Shown here one piece after another: positions 8,776-17,561 of a DNA stretch of 64,000 nucleotides; within the stretch, counting starts at the first letter, position 1, and each line of letters opens with the position of its first letter. The stretch is from Pinibacter sp031553495 (GTDB lineage Bacteria; Bacteroidota; Bacteroidia; Chitinophagales; Chitinophagaceae). Made by a program: the position numbers and the translations under genes. The notes under the pieces are model-generated. The model did no database searches. It was given only the letters and a program-made list of their open reading frames with translations, and was not told the DNA's origin. The stretch is taken from NCBI GenBank assembly GCA_031553495.1, contig JAVBLN010000007.1:186001-250000 (forward strand). The letters are read 5' to 3'.

Positions 8776-10158
8776 ATGGCGAAATATATGAGAATAGCTT
8801 TTCAAATAATATGCTTGGTTGTTGTATTAACGGTATTCGCAGGTTGTAAAAAAGATTACGACAAATCTGTGTTTGAGGAACTGCCGCAGGAGCGTACAGC
8901 GCAAATGCTAAAAGAATACAAATCTATGCTTGCTTCCGCGCCTTATGGGTGGATGGCGTATGCTTATACCGGTGCAGGTAATATAGCCAGCACGTTCTTC
9001 TTCAGGTTTGATAGCACCAATAGGGTGCTTACCAATTGCGACATTAGTACCACTACTATTACTACGCCTCAGGAAAGTAGTTATCGAATTCAGGCATTGC
9101 AGATGCCCACTTTGATTTTTGATACATACTCCTATTTACATTTATTAGCTGATCCAAATTCATCCACAGCTGGTGGGGCTTCTGGTTCTGGGTATACATC
9201 CGATTTTGAGTTTTATTTTGTACAAATGTCAAAAGATAAAGACACCTTGTATATGCAGGGAGCTCAAAAGGGTATGCCGCTTACTCTTATAAAAATTTCT
9301 GAAGATAGTAAGGGGCTTATATATGATGGGTTTCTAAAGAATGGTGGAAAAGATATGGCTGATATGAAAAGCAAGTTTCAGTATTATTTCTATTACAATA
9401 CTTTCATTAATCTGAAAATGCAGGATGGAAAACAGATGACTGTTTCTTCTCCTATTTCGCTTTCATCTCCTGTTGTATCTAATGGAATTTATTTCCGCTA
9501 TCTGGATGAGAATAACAAGCTGGTAAGCCAGGGTACTTTGTATAGCTATACTGCAACCGGTGTTCATTTGCGCGATACCATCTGGTATAAAGGAACAGCA
9601 ATTACCGATCTTGTTTGGAATAAGGGATCTAATAATAATTTCTATATTGACGGGATATTCAATAATTCACAGACGATCAATACACCGGATTTCTCTTTGT
9701 CTTCATTGTTTGGTAACGGCTACACAGGATTATACCAGCCATCCGGTATTCCTGATGCGAGTTCTGCTGCAACATCTTTATCGTACAGAACATTATTCAA
9801 AGATATTTCCGATTCCATCAGAGGAAGGGGTTATACCCTGCGTGAATATTCATTCCTTTTCAATCCATCTGCAAAGCAAATGGTAATTTATGTTTCCGTT
9901 AGCAAAGGCACTTCAACTTTTTTCGGCACATACACTTACGACTACCAGCTTTCTTCTGATGGAAAAACATACACTTTTACTTATAAAGAGCAAACATCAG
10001 GAGGCCAGGGATTAAGGTATGCGATGGATCCTTTATTGAAGTACTTTAATAATAAACAACTTGAATTAAATTACTTTATATCGACTTCGCAAGGTATGAT
10101 GGGACAGTTTAAAAGTATTAGCGATGCTGATTTTTATTTTACAGCATTACTATTTTAA
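8776..10158 (+). CDS. DUF4302-like lipoprotein
   Basis: A 460-residue lipoprotein with signal peptide and lipobox (VFAGCKKDY, Cys near residue 24). The segment after it (FEELPQERTAQMLKEYKSML, then APYGWMAYAYT) is typical of the DUF4302 family, which is regularly encoded beside SusC/SusD and HExxH lipoproteins. The rest is beta-rich and has no catalytic motif I recognise. It lies 62 nt after the metallohydrolase gene in the same operon. It probably binds substrate or assists the SusCD complex at the cell surface; this is inferred from context. Confidence 0.8.
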   Translation: MAKYMRIAFQIICLVVVLTVFAGCKKDYDKSVFEELPQERTAQMLKEYKSMLASAPYGWMAYAYTGAGNIASTFFFRFDSTNRVLTNCDISTTTITTPQESSYRIQALQMPTLIFDTYSYLHLLADPNSSTAGGASGSGYTSDFEFYFVQMSKDKDTLYMQGAQKGMPLTLIKISEDSKGLIYDGFLKNGGKDMADMKSKFQYYFYYNTFINLKMQDGKQMTVSSPISLSSPVVSNGIYFRYLDENNKLVSQGTLYSYTATGVHLRDTIWYKGTAITDLVWNKGSNNNFYIDGIFNNSQTINTPDFSLSSLFGNGYTGLYQPSGIPDASSAATSLSYRTLFKDISDSIRGRGYTLREYSFLFNPSAKQMVIYVSVSKGTSTFFGTYTYDYQLSSDGKTYTFTYKEQTSGGQGLRYAMDPLLKYFNNKQLELNYFISTSQGMMGQFKSISDADFYFTALLF

Positions 10159-10225
10159 TTCATAGCTGAATATGATTGATTCAAAGAACATTAACAGGTT
10201 ACAACAACTATAAAATAGATTTTAA

Positions 10226-12514
10226 ATGGGATTGAGGAATTTATTTATAATGTGCGCGGTAATGTTATTTCTTACCAAAGAAACCAGGGCGCAATGGACA
10301 AGTGAACCTTACATCAATACTAAAACTACAACAGCCTCTCTTATCGCTGGTGATAAGCCGGATATTGTGGCATCCTTAACTGATGGCAGTTACTTTGTGA
10401 GATGGGTACAGCATGACAATAAGGGCCGTTACAAATATGCTATGTATGTGCAGAAGTTCGACAAAAAAGGTCACAGGTTATGGGGTGATCTGGGCATACG
10501 TTTTGATACCCTGATCGGTGATTCGCGTTTTAAGGATGGAATGATCCTGGATAATAACGGCAACCTTGTTGTGGGCACTCAAAACACACGGTTAGATCAT
10601 TACAAACAATTCCCCGTTATTTATAAAATTGACGGCAATACCGGTGATGTTATTTGGAAAGCGGAAATTGATACTGTAGCAGGCGCAAATGATTATCAGG
10701 GTTTGGCTCCAACCATGGCAGTTACACCATCCAATGATGTGATTGTATGTTGGAATAACAGCGTTGCAAGAGGTAATGATGAACTGGGTTATTTGTACAT
10801 GCAAAAGATCAATGGCGCTACTGGTAATTTTATGTGGCCGCAACGTAAAACAATCTGGAGTAGTAATGACCGCAGCACACTGTTCCCTCAACCCATTGTT
10901 CTTAACAACACCAATTTTATTGTAACTTGGGAATACAGGCCGGCCGGGAGTGCAGGATCCACCCCTTTCAATATCGTTGCCCAAAAATTCAGAATAGATG
11001 ATGCTGAACCGGTTTGGAGCAATCCCACTGAAATATCTCCGGCAAACCCTATTGCGCCAGGTGGCCCATCAAAATATTTTGAGGATAAACAGGGCGGGAT
11101 AATTATATATTATGGTAAATCCGGCTCACGTGGAATGGAATTGTATGCGCAACGTATTGATACAGCTACAGGTGCTACCAAATGGGGAACAGAATCAAAA
11201 CTGGTTTCAAAAAATACTATAGGAGCTTCCAGTAATGATGCAGGAGCCGTATACGATTATGATAACAGAAAATTATGGGTCGCGATTTTGCAGGATATTC
11301 CTTCAGCAGGCTTAAATTCAAACAGAATATATTTGCAGGCATTGGATCTTAACGGAAATCGTTTGCTGGCTGGTGGCGACAGTACACGTGGCCCGGAAAT
11401 ATTGCCGATAACTAACGGAGGTGCCGCAGAAGTAAGGCAAACCATCGGCATGAGAAATACCGGAGATGGTCTATTGCTGGTTTACGCTCAGGGTATAGCT
11501 CCCGCCAGAACTTTAGTAAAAGCTACAAAAGTAGATTATACTACAGCAGAAAATTCCTGGAAGAAACTTGATGCTGATTCTATTATTACTGTTTCTTCTG
11601 TAAAGGGAATTTCCTCCGGTGTTCTTAGTGAATATGTGCCTGTAGACAGCCAGGTTGTAATAGCCATGAGAGCCTCTACAACTTTAGGTGATGTTGAACT
11701 GGCGCAAAATATCAAAAGCACAAAAACCGCAGGGGGTACTTTAGGTAATGGTATTTTAAAACAGGAAATTAGTTTTGATACCACTACGCTTTATCTCACT
11801 TACGGAGATGCTGTTCCTTATCTTGGCGGTACATGTACTGCCGGTACTTCGCCTACTTATTCAGTGGATGACGAATCAATTGCATATGTTGATGATCAGG
11901 GTGAGATACAGATATTAAAAGCCGGAGTTTTTCGCGTGTATGCTTATTTCCCCGGCACCGAGTTGTATATTTCCAGAACCAGCCTGCCAAAAAGAATTGT
12001 AGTATCAAAACGGCATATAACTGTAACAGCAGAAAGTAAATCTATTGAATACGGGCATTCCGTTCCCACACTTACAATGCAATTCAATGATTTTATCAAC
12101 GGAGATGATATTATGAGCTTTACAAAATTGCCCACCATTACAACTCCGGCTGTTTATAAATCGCCCATTGGCGTTTACCCCATCAATTTGCAAGGTGGCG
12201 TTTCTCCAAAATATGAACCGGTACTGGTGAATGGTACTTTAACGATTTATCCTTTGTCCGGTAGCGAAAAAGATAAGCTGGAAGCTTATTGCAGCAGCCC
12301 CGGCACATTGCAGGTAAATATTTATTCTACACAGGAACAAAGCGGCGTACTGCAGTTAATTGATATGACAGGAAAAATTGTGTACACACAAAAACTGCAA
12401 TTATCAAATACTACTACCAATATTCAGATACCGGTTTACACACTGGCCCCGGCTATTTATATAGCAAGGTTTGCCGGTACATCGGTGCTTGATCAAAAAG
12501 TGAAAATTAAATAA
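10226..12514 (+). CDS. Large secreted protein with MBG-type domain and T9SS sorting tail
   Basis: A 762-residue secreted protein. A signal peptide covers about residues 1-23 (cleavage after TRAQ). Residues 24-510 are a repetitive beta structure with recurring GNL, GDVIW and YAQRID strands, suggesting a propeller-like fold. An Ig-like part follows at about 535-590, then an MBG-type domain at about 592-675 (ITVTAESKSIEYGHSVPTLT). The last 75 residues form a type A T9SS sorting domain (YSTQEQSGVLQLIDMTGKIV, ending DQKVKIK). Such proteins are exported by T9SS and attached or released at the surface. The operon also codes for a PorV homologue, which fits. The activity is not known. Confidence 0.82.
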   Translation: MGLRNLFIMCAVMLFLTKETRAQWTSEPYINTKTTTASLIAGDKPDIVASLTDGSYFVRWVQHDNKGRYKYAMYVQKFDKKGHRLWGDLGIRFDTLIGDSRFKDGMILDNNGNLVVGTQNTRLDHYKQFPVIYKIDGNTGDVIWKAEIDTVAGANDYQGLAPTMAVTPSNDVIVCWNNSVARGNDELGYLYMQKINGATGNFMWPQRKTIWSSNDRSTLFPQPIVLNNTNFIVTWEYRPAGSAGSTPFNIVAQKFRIDDAEPVWSNPTEISPANPIAPGGPSKYFEDKQGGIIIYYGKSGSRGMELYAQRIDTATGATKWGTESKLVSKNTIGASSNDAGAVYDYDNRKLWVAILQDIPSAGLNSNRIYLQALDLNGNRLLAGGDSTRGPEILPITNGGAAEVRQTIGMRNTGDGLLLVYAQGIAPARTLVKATKVDYTTAENSWKKLDADSIITVSSVKGISSGVLSEYVPVDSQVVIAMRASTTLGDVELAQNIKSTKTAGGTLGNGILKQEISFDTTTLYLTYGDAVPYLGGTCTAGTSPTYSVDDESIAYVDDQGEIQILKAGVFRVYAYFPGTELYISRTSLPKRIVVSKRHITVTAESKSIEYGHSVPTLTMQFNDFINGDDIMSFTKLPTITTPAVYKSPIGVYPINLQGGVSPKYEPVLVNGTLTIYPLSGSEKDKLEAYCSSPGTLQVNIYSTQEQSGVLQLIDMTGKIVYTQKLQLSNTTTNIQIPVYTLAPAIYIARFAGTSVLDQKVKIK

Positions 12515-12634
12515 GTATTAATGAACATGAGTTATGAGTTGAAGATGTTCTTTCAGTCTGAAGTTCAGTTGAAGCGTGCAATTCATGGTTCATATTTTCA
12601 AGAGCTAATTATGAGATACACACATAAAGATCTG

Positions 12635-13732
12635 ATGAAAAAAATATATGTTGTTGCTGCGTTAATGATGGTAAATGTGTTGGCATTGAATGCGCAAGCA
12701 CCCACACAAATTACCACTACAGGTGTTCCATTCCTGCAAATAACACCTGATACACGTGCAGGCGGAATGGGCAATATTGGGTTAGCTACCAGTGCCGATG
12801 CGGATGCTATATTTCATAATCTGTCAAAGACTGCTTTCATGGATGAAAAAGCAGGTATTTCAGCCAATTATACTCCCTGGCTCCGAAAGGCAACATCAGG
12901 AATGTCGTTTGTAAGCTTATCCGGATTTTGCAAAAAAGACGAACTGCAGGCTTTTTCCGCCTCACTTCGCTATTTCAACATGGGAGATGTACCCGTAAAT
13001 GACTATGCAGGTAAATACCTCGGAACTTATAAACCAAATGAATTCGCTATTGATCTGGGATATTCAAGAAAGCTGGGACAAAAAATTTCATTGGGTTTAA
13101 CAGCACGATACATTTATTCAAAACTGGCCGATGGCACAGTAAACAATATAGCCTACTCAGCAGGTCACGCGTTTGCCGCCGATCTATCCGCGTATTATAA
13201 CGGGATAAATAAAGAAGGAAATGGCTGGACTGCCGGTGTGGCCTTAACAAATTTAGGGTCAAAGATCAGCTATACAAAAGATGATCTCAACAAAGCGTTT
13301 TTACCTGCAACTGCAGGTGCCGGTGTAGCATACACAAAGAAGTTTGATGAAGTAAACAAGCTGACTATTGGCATCGAAGGCGGTAAACTGCTGGTGCCTG
13401 CAGTATCGTACGATGAAGCGGCAATGAAGGATTATAACCGGATGGGTGTGTTTGAAAGCTGGACCAAATCATTTTCCAACAATGCATTCAACATAAGCGG
13501 AGGAGCGGAATATACATATAATGATATGGTGAACCTGCGTGCCGGATATTATTTTGAAAACAGTGAGCAGGGCACCAGTGGCAGAAAGTATGTAACAGCC
13601 GGGGTAGGCCTGCATTATAGCGATTTCGAAATTCATTTTGCTTACCTGGTGCCAACAGGCATGAGCACCACAGAAAGCACCATGACCAACACATTGCGCT
13701 TTGGCGTAGTGTACAATATACGTAGTAAATAA
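12635..13732 (+). CDS. porV: PorV-like type IX secretion outer-membrane protein
   Basis: A 365-residue outer-membrane beta-barrel of the PorV/LptO type. The start at 12635 (MKKIYVVAALMMVNVLALNA) gives a clean signal peptide; upstream in-frame starts at 12521 and 12611 add a tail without signal character. The conserved N-terminus ITPDTRAGGMGNIGLATSAD and the amphipathic strands to the end (LRFGVVYNI) are typical. PorV helps T9SS cargo leave the SprA pore and reach the sortase PorU. Its place right after a T9SS cargo gene, inside a SusCD operon, suggests a dedicated paralogue. No other T9SS machinery gene is here. Confidence 0.85.
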   Translation: MKKIYVVAALMMVNVLALNAQAPTQITTTGVPFLQITPDTRAGGMGNIGLATSADADAIFHNLSKTAFMDEKAGISANYTPWLRKATSGMSFVSLSGFCKKDELQAFSASLRYFNMGDVPVNDYAGKYLGTYKPNEFAIDLGYSRKLGQKISLGLTARYIYSKLADGTVNNIAYSAGHAFAADLSAYYNGINKEGNGWTAGVALTNLGSKISYTKDDLNKAFLPATAGAGVAYTKKFDEVNKLTIGIEGGKLLVPAVSYDEAAMKDYNRMGVFESWTKSFSNNAFNISGGAEYTYNDMVNLRAGYYFENSEQGTSGRKYVTAGVGLHYSDFEIHFAYLVPTGMSTTESTMTNTLRFGVVYNIRSK

Positions 13733-13771
13733 AATTTGTTTAACCCAAAATACATGAAAGGATTTTTTTAT

Positions 13772-13844
13772 GGAGTCGGCAGTTGAGCCCTGGTTGAGCT
13801 TCGGTTGCGACGCTCCGTTCAACGGTAGAATATCTATTGAACAA
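13772..13844 (-). repeat. Main intergenic repeat, diverged reverse copy 3
   Basis: T-tract, GTCGGCAGTTGAGCCCTGG, then the diverged core GTTGCGACGCTCCGTTCAAC and the end GGTAGAATATCTATTGAAC. It belongs to the GCGACGCTCCGTTCA subtype also seen at 49448 and 53158. The apparent upstream extension of the next gene lies in it and is judged non-coding. Confidence 0.75.
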
Positions 13845-13911
13845 TGAAAAAATCCACTTCAAAATTTGTATTCAAAATCTTCATAGAATAATCATTAAAA
13901 AAACTGACAAC

Positions 13912-15654
13912 ATGCGAAAATCGATCTTTAAAGGTATGTTACCCATATTGGGTTTGATAATGGCTTTGCTGACAGTTGGTGAGGCAAACGCGCAAATAAA
14001 GGCTGTGGGAATGTTCACTTCCAGCTCAACATCTCCTATACTCACAAAAACAGAGGGAACATCTTTTGCTAACAATGATTTGACTGTTAAGTTTGATAAA
14101 GAAGTTTCAGGAATGGGAACTGCAACCGTCATATGGCGAAGAAATGGAGATTCAATTGGCATAACATCCACATCTGCTTCAACAATTACGTTTCGAGTTA
14201 CTTTAGGCTCCTCCCAGTATAATCTTCCTGTTTCAATGTCAGATGCGGGTGTTTATACCGCAACAGTGAGGTATTATTACAGTTCAGATCCTTCTAAAGT
14301 ATGGGAAATGTCAACGTCTGAGGCTTCAGGTTCAACATTGAAGGAAAATGGAGTTAAATCTATTACGCTGGTGGTAACTCCTCTTCCTGTAACTATGGCG
14401 CCATTCAAACCTGAGGTAACATTGGGAGTGCCCGGGTCTCAATCAAAAGTCACTTTTTCAGAGGGTTTAAAAACAACTGTTACAAGAACTAATTCAATGC
14501 CAAAACTTACAGCCACTGATACCGCAGCTAAAAATGGAAGAACTGTGGCGAGGACAACTTCTGTAAAATGGTATCGAAATGATGTAGAATTAAAGGCAGG
14601 AGTAGGTGGATTTGATGAATCTAACTTTAGTTTTGCTGCAAATGCTGCAACTCTTCAATTAAATAAAGCCAACTCTCCTGTTTCAGCTGATCAGGTCAAT
14701 GGTGATAAGTATTATTGTATAATGCATAATGATTATAATGGCGGTTCAGATACAAAGAGCGATGTATTTTATATTATAACCAGAAAAAATCCTAACGGGC
14801 CAACTTATGCAACTATAAATAATAAAACAGTAGAAGCCGGAGCAACAGTATATGATACTGTTTTTGTTGGGAATACAGTGAGTTTATTAAGTGTTGGAGC
14901 TCCTAATAATTACACTAAAATTCAATGGCAAAAGGATGGTCAGGATATAAGCGGTGCAAATGAAGAATCATATAAACCCACCTCTTGGACAATGGCGGAT
15001 GCGGGTACATATAATTTTATATTATTTGATTCTGAAAGTGAAGATGATACCACCAGTCAGCCTATTAAAATAACTGTTATTGATCCTAAAACAACAAAAA
15101 CAATTGAGGTTGTAAAAAATCCGCAAAGCGTAAATGTTATAGAGGGTGATACCTTAAGACTTGGTATGCAGGCAAAAGGAATAAAGATCAGTCGTTATCA
15201 GTGGTATGCAAATGGACAGAAAGTTTTGTTTCAATCTAACAAGGATTCATTGAAGCTTCCATTAACTGTAATCAGTGATACCGGCAGCTATTATTGCGTT
15301 GTTTATAACGAAGTGGACTCTGCGGTTACTTCAATAGCTAAAGTTACAATTACAAGAGAGCTTATCCCATTATTTGTGAATCTTAAAGATTCTTATGATG
15401 GCGTGACTAATATTATTTCTTCTTCAATGAATATGATAGTTAAAGGCGAAGGAAGTGAAAATTTAACTGAGTGGAGTGTAATTGACGGTACTGGCAAGGT
15501 TCTGGCTCCGGCGCTTCGTACAGTTGGAGGACGGTCTTCTTACAGTCTTATTTCCCACCAGGCAGGTACGCCGTTTCCTGCAGGTAAATATACTGTCAGG
15601 GTAACAAATGCAGACGGTACTTTGGTTTTGGAAAAAGCTGTAGAGATAAAATAA
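13912..15654 (+). CDS. Secreted Ig-fold repeat protein with sorting-like C-terminus
   Basis: A 580-residue secreted protein. The start at 13912 (MRKSIFKGMLPILGL) gives a signal peptide cut near EANAQ; the frame upstream of it is repeat sequence. At least three Ig-like domains are visible by their Cys/Trp and DxGxYxC patterns: VSMSDAGVYTATVRY, WTMADAGTYNFILFD and VISDTGSYYCVVYN. The last 90 residues (YDGVTNIISSSMNMIVKGEG to VLEKAVEIK) resemble a T9SS sorting domain. It probably binds surfaces or sugars. It follows porV after a short gap with a repeat and is probably co-transcribed or close to it. The function is inferred. Confidence 0.75.
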   Translation: MRKSIFKGMLPILGLIMALLTVGEANAQIKAVGMFTSSSTSPILTKTEGTSFANNDLTVKFDKEVSGMGTATVIWRRNGDSIGITSTSASTITFRVTLGSSQYNLPVSMSDAGVYTATVRYYYSSDPSKVWEMSTSEASGSTLKENGVKSITLVVTPLPVTMAPFKPEVTLGVPGSQSKVTFSEGLKTTVTRTNSMPKLTATDTAAKNGRTVARTTSVKWYRNDVELKAGVGGFDESNFSFAANAATLQLNKANSPVSADQVNGDKYYCIMHNDYNGGSDTKSDVFYIITRKNPNGPTYATINNKTVEAGATVYDTVFVGNTVSLLSVGAPNNYTKIQWQKDGQDISGANEESYKPTSWTMADAGTYNFILFDSESEDDTTSQPIKITVIDPKTTKTIEVVKNPQSVNVIEGDTLRLGMQAKGIKISRYQWYANGQKVLFQSNKDSLKLPLTVISDTGSYYCVVYNEVDSAVTSIAKVTITRELIPLFVNLKDSYDGVTNIISSSMNMIVKGEGSENLTEWSVIDGTGKVLAPALRTVGGRSSYSLISHQAGTPFPAGKYTVRVTNADGTLVLEKAVEIK

Positions 15655-15688
15655 TGTTTTCATCAACTCATTTTAAATAAAACTTATT

Positions 15689-16435
15689 ATGAACATAAAA
15701 AATATTTTGGCAGGAACGCTTTTTGTATGCCTTACTGCTGTATTGTTTACTGCCTGTGCTAAAAAAGATGGGCCGGCTCCTGTTCCCGTAGCGCCAACAT
15801 TATCCAAAACAAGCCTGAATATGGATATAAATACGCAGGACTCCTCAGTTACTGTAAGTGGTGGTGCCACTCCATACACTATTACAGTATCTGACGCGTC
15901 TAAATTAACTGCTACACTTTCAGGAAATAAAATAGTGTTGACCGCAGGTAGCAAAACCGCTTCATCCACTTCTCCTGTAACGGTAACCATCGCTACTAAA
16001 GAGAATGTAACGGCTTCTGTTACAGTAACCATTGGCGATCCCTACATTGATGCGAAAGCCGACTTAAAACTTCGTTTCGAGCAAACAGGGGCTTCAGCTA
16101 TGGCAACCCTTGTGGCTAACGACAGCCTGATAGCAGGTTTCGGCTTCAACCATATTTATCGTGATAATGGTAAAATGTTTGGCTCGACCAAACCAAAGTA
16201 TGGCTGGGCATCTCCCGATGGCAAAAATTTCTTTTTTCTTGAAATAAACGGTGACGCAAAAGTGGTAGGTTCTAAAACAGGATGCAGAATATACACAAGA
16301 AAAAGTGGCGGCACTCCTGCATGGACAGAGTGTAGCAAAACAGACGTAATACAATCCGCCTCCGGTATCACATGGATCACATTCCAACTGGCTGATGGCA
16401 CCAAAGGATTAGTAGTACAACCCTGGATGCAGTAA
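15689..16435 (+). CDS. Lipoprotein with N-terminal Ig-like beta domain
   Basis: A 248-residue predicted lipoprotein with the lipobox LFTACAKKD (Cys near residue 23) and a short Pro-rich linker. Residues 33-115 form a bacterial Ig-like domain (LSKTSLNMDINTQDSSVTVS to ASVTVTIGD). The last 130 residues are a separate beta-rich module with FGFNHIYRDNGKMFG and TPAWTECSKTD that I do not recognise. It lies 34 nt after the Ig-fold gene and is the last gene before the terminator. It is likely a surface binding protein of this locus; no enzyme motif is seen. Confidence 0.7.
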   Translation: MNIKNILAGTLFVCLTAVLFTACAKKDGPAPVPVAPTLSKTSLNMDINTQDSSVTVSGGATPYTITVSDASKLTATLSGNKIVLTAGSKTASSTSPVTVTIATKENVTASVTVTIGDPYIDAKADLKLRFEQTGASAMATLVANDSLIAGFGFNHIYRDNGKMFGSTKPKYGWASPDGKNFFFLEINGDAKVVGSKTGCRIYTRKSGGTPAWTECSKTDVIQSASGITWITFQLADGTKGLVVQPWMQ

Positions 16436-16465
16436 AATAAAATTCAGTATTCAATATCCAATAAA

Positions 16466-16502
16466 AAAATCGCTGCGAAATTTTCGTAGCGATTTTTTTT
16501 AT
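16466..16502 (+). terminator. Rho-independent terminator closing the first SusCD locus
   Basis: The stem AATCGCTGCGAAA pairs with TTTCGTAGCGATT (one G-U pair) and is followed by a run of eight T. It starts 31 nt after the stop codon at 16435. Confidence 0.92.
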
Positions 16503-16613
16503 CAGAAAAGATCTGCCGTTGTTGTGTGTGTAGGGCGGCCCCGTGCGAAGGCACACCAACAACTTGTGAGACTTTTCGACATTATACTAAACTATTGTAC
16601 TGATAATCCAATG

Positions 16614-16837
16614 AAATTTCTCGTCCGGTTGTCTCACGTGAGACTTAGAGCATAATCACAAATATGTTGAAAATAAGCGGGCTCGAAATGACGGTGACAG
16701 TTATGGTTGCAAAATGATTGAAAACAGTTTAGACTGCTCCTCCGTCATTTCGAGTCCCGGCGGAGTAGTATCGATGAATTAAAAATGATAGTTCATTTTT
16801 CAGAGATCGGGACGAGAAATCTCTAACCTGGCGCGGA
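16614..16837. repeat. Second repeat family, copy 2
   Basis: It opens with AATTTCTCGTCCGG and closes with GACGAGAAATCTC. Inside are GGCTCGAAATGACGG at about 16680 and its inverse CCGTCATTTCGAG at about 16742, so nested stems can form. It shares its words with 1806-1990. Confidence 0.72.
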
Positions 16838-17064
16838 TGGCAGTATTGCTACTAAGATGAGTTATGTTAAAAAAATAAGTTGGGTGTTACACATCCCCGG
16901 AAGAGATATGAAGCAGTGTAATCCAAAAAAATACACTATGTAAAACCGTTACCCACTTGCCCCTATAACCAAGATCGTTATAATCAGAGAATAAATTGCG
17001 AAGCCATTGGTTTTAAAGAATCGGCGGCTTTAATTATTTGAGTGAAAATTAAATAAACCCCATC

Positions 17065-17132
17065 GCTCAATAGCATTACAGCCGATGAACGTACTGCGAC
17101 GCAACGATGATGCATAGCGGGCAAATGCCGGG
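17065..17132 (+). repeat. Main intergenic repeat, diverged forward copy 4
   Basis: CTCAATAGCATTACAGCCG followed by the diverged core GATGAACGTACTGCGACGCA, ACGATGATGC and GCCGGG, with an A-run after it. It has the same subtype as 21883. Confidence 0.78.
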
Positions 17133-17370
17133 TTCAAAAAAACAGCAAAAATTGCAGGAACAGATTAGAAAACGTTAAGAGTTATGTCCAATATCGGCAC
17201 GTTTTTTTAAAAAAACAGGTAAATATTTTTTGTTTTCAAAAAATAACTTAACTTGGTGTTAACAACATGTAAGGATACACGATTTGTTGTGGCAAGTTTA
17301 GGCGTGTTGTTTTCTTCACTTAGTATCCTGCTTCCACTGCTTATTATCCAAAAACTTTAGCCTTATTGCT

Positions 17371-17556
17371 ATGGCAAGCCCAAAGCCTTTTAAAACTGTT
17401 AGCTGTTATAGCTACCTGGGAATAATAGTCCTTCTATGTTATTTCTGCGTATATGCGTTTCCGTTGAAAGCACAAATTTCTCTCACAGATTTTCCAGATA
17501 AAGCTATTAGTACAATTGAGAAGAAATATTCTTCATTTGAGCAAATGGTAACATAA
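17371..17556 (+). pseudogene. 5' remnant of a secreted coiled-coil/RHS-locus protein
   Basis: A 61-codon open frame with a clear signal peptide (GIIVLLCYFCVYAFPLKAQ) followed by SLTDFPDKAISTIEKKYSSF and an early stop. This looks like the beginning of a long secreted, helix-rich protein rather than a complete gene. Five bases after its stop, in another frame, the RHS reading frame opens without any signal peptide. The simplest reading is a deletion that joined the 5' end of one gene to the 3' part of an RHS gene. Confidence 0.6.
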
Positions 17557-17561
17557 AAACG

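Larger units (their letters stand above)
16503..17370. other. 870-bp intergenic region with repeats and palindromes
   Basis: No gene is supported. It holds an inverted pair GTTGTTGTGTG / CACACCAACAAC at about 16517-16563, a 14-bp perfect palindrome GTCTCACGTGAGAC at 16631-16644, the second repeat family at 16614-16837, and a diverged main repeat at 17065-17132. The last 130 bp before 17371 are AT-rich and may hold the promoter of the RHS remnant, but no good TTTG/TAnnTTTG pair was found. Confidence 0.6.

Noticed and set aside
12521..12634. Upstream starts for the PorV homologue
   Set aside because: The extra 38 residues have no signal-peptide character, while the start at 12635 begins a clean one.
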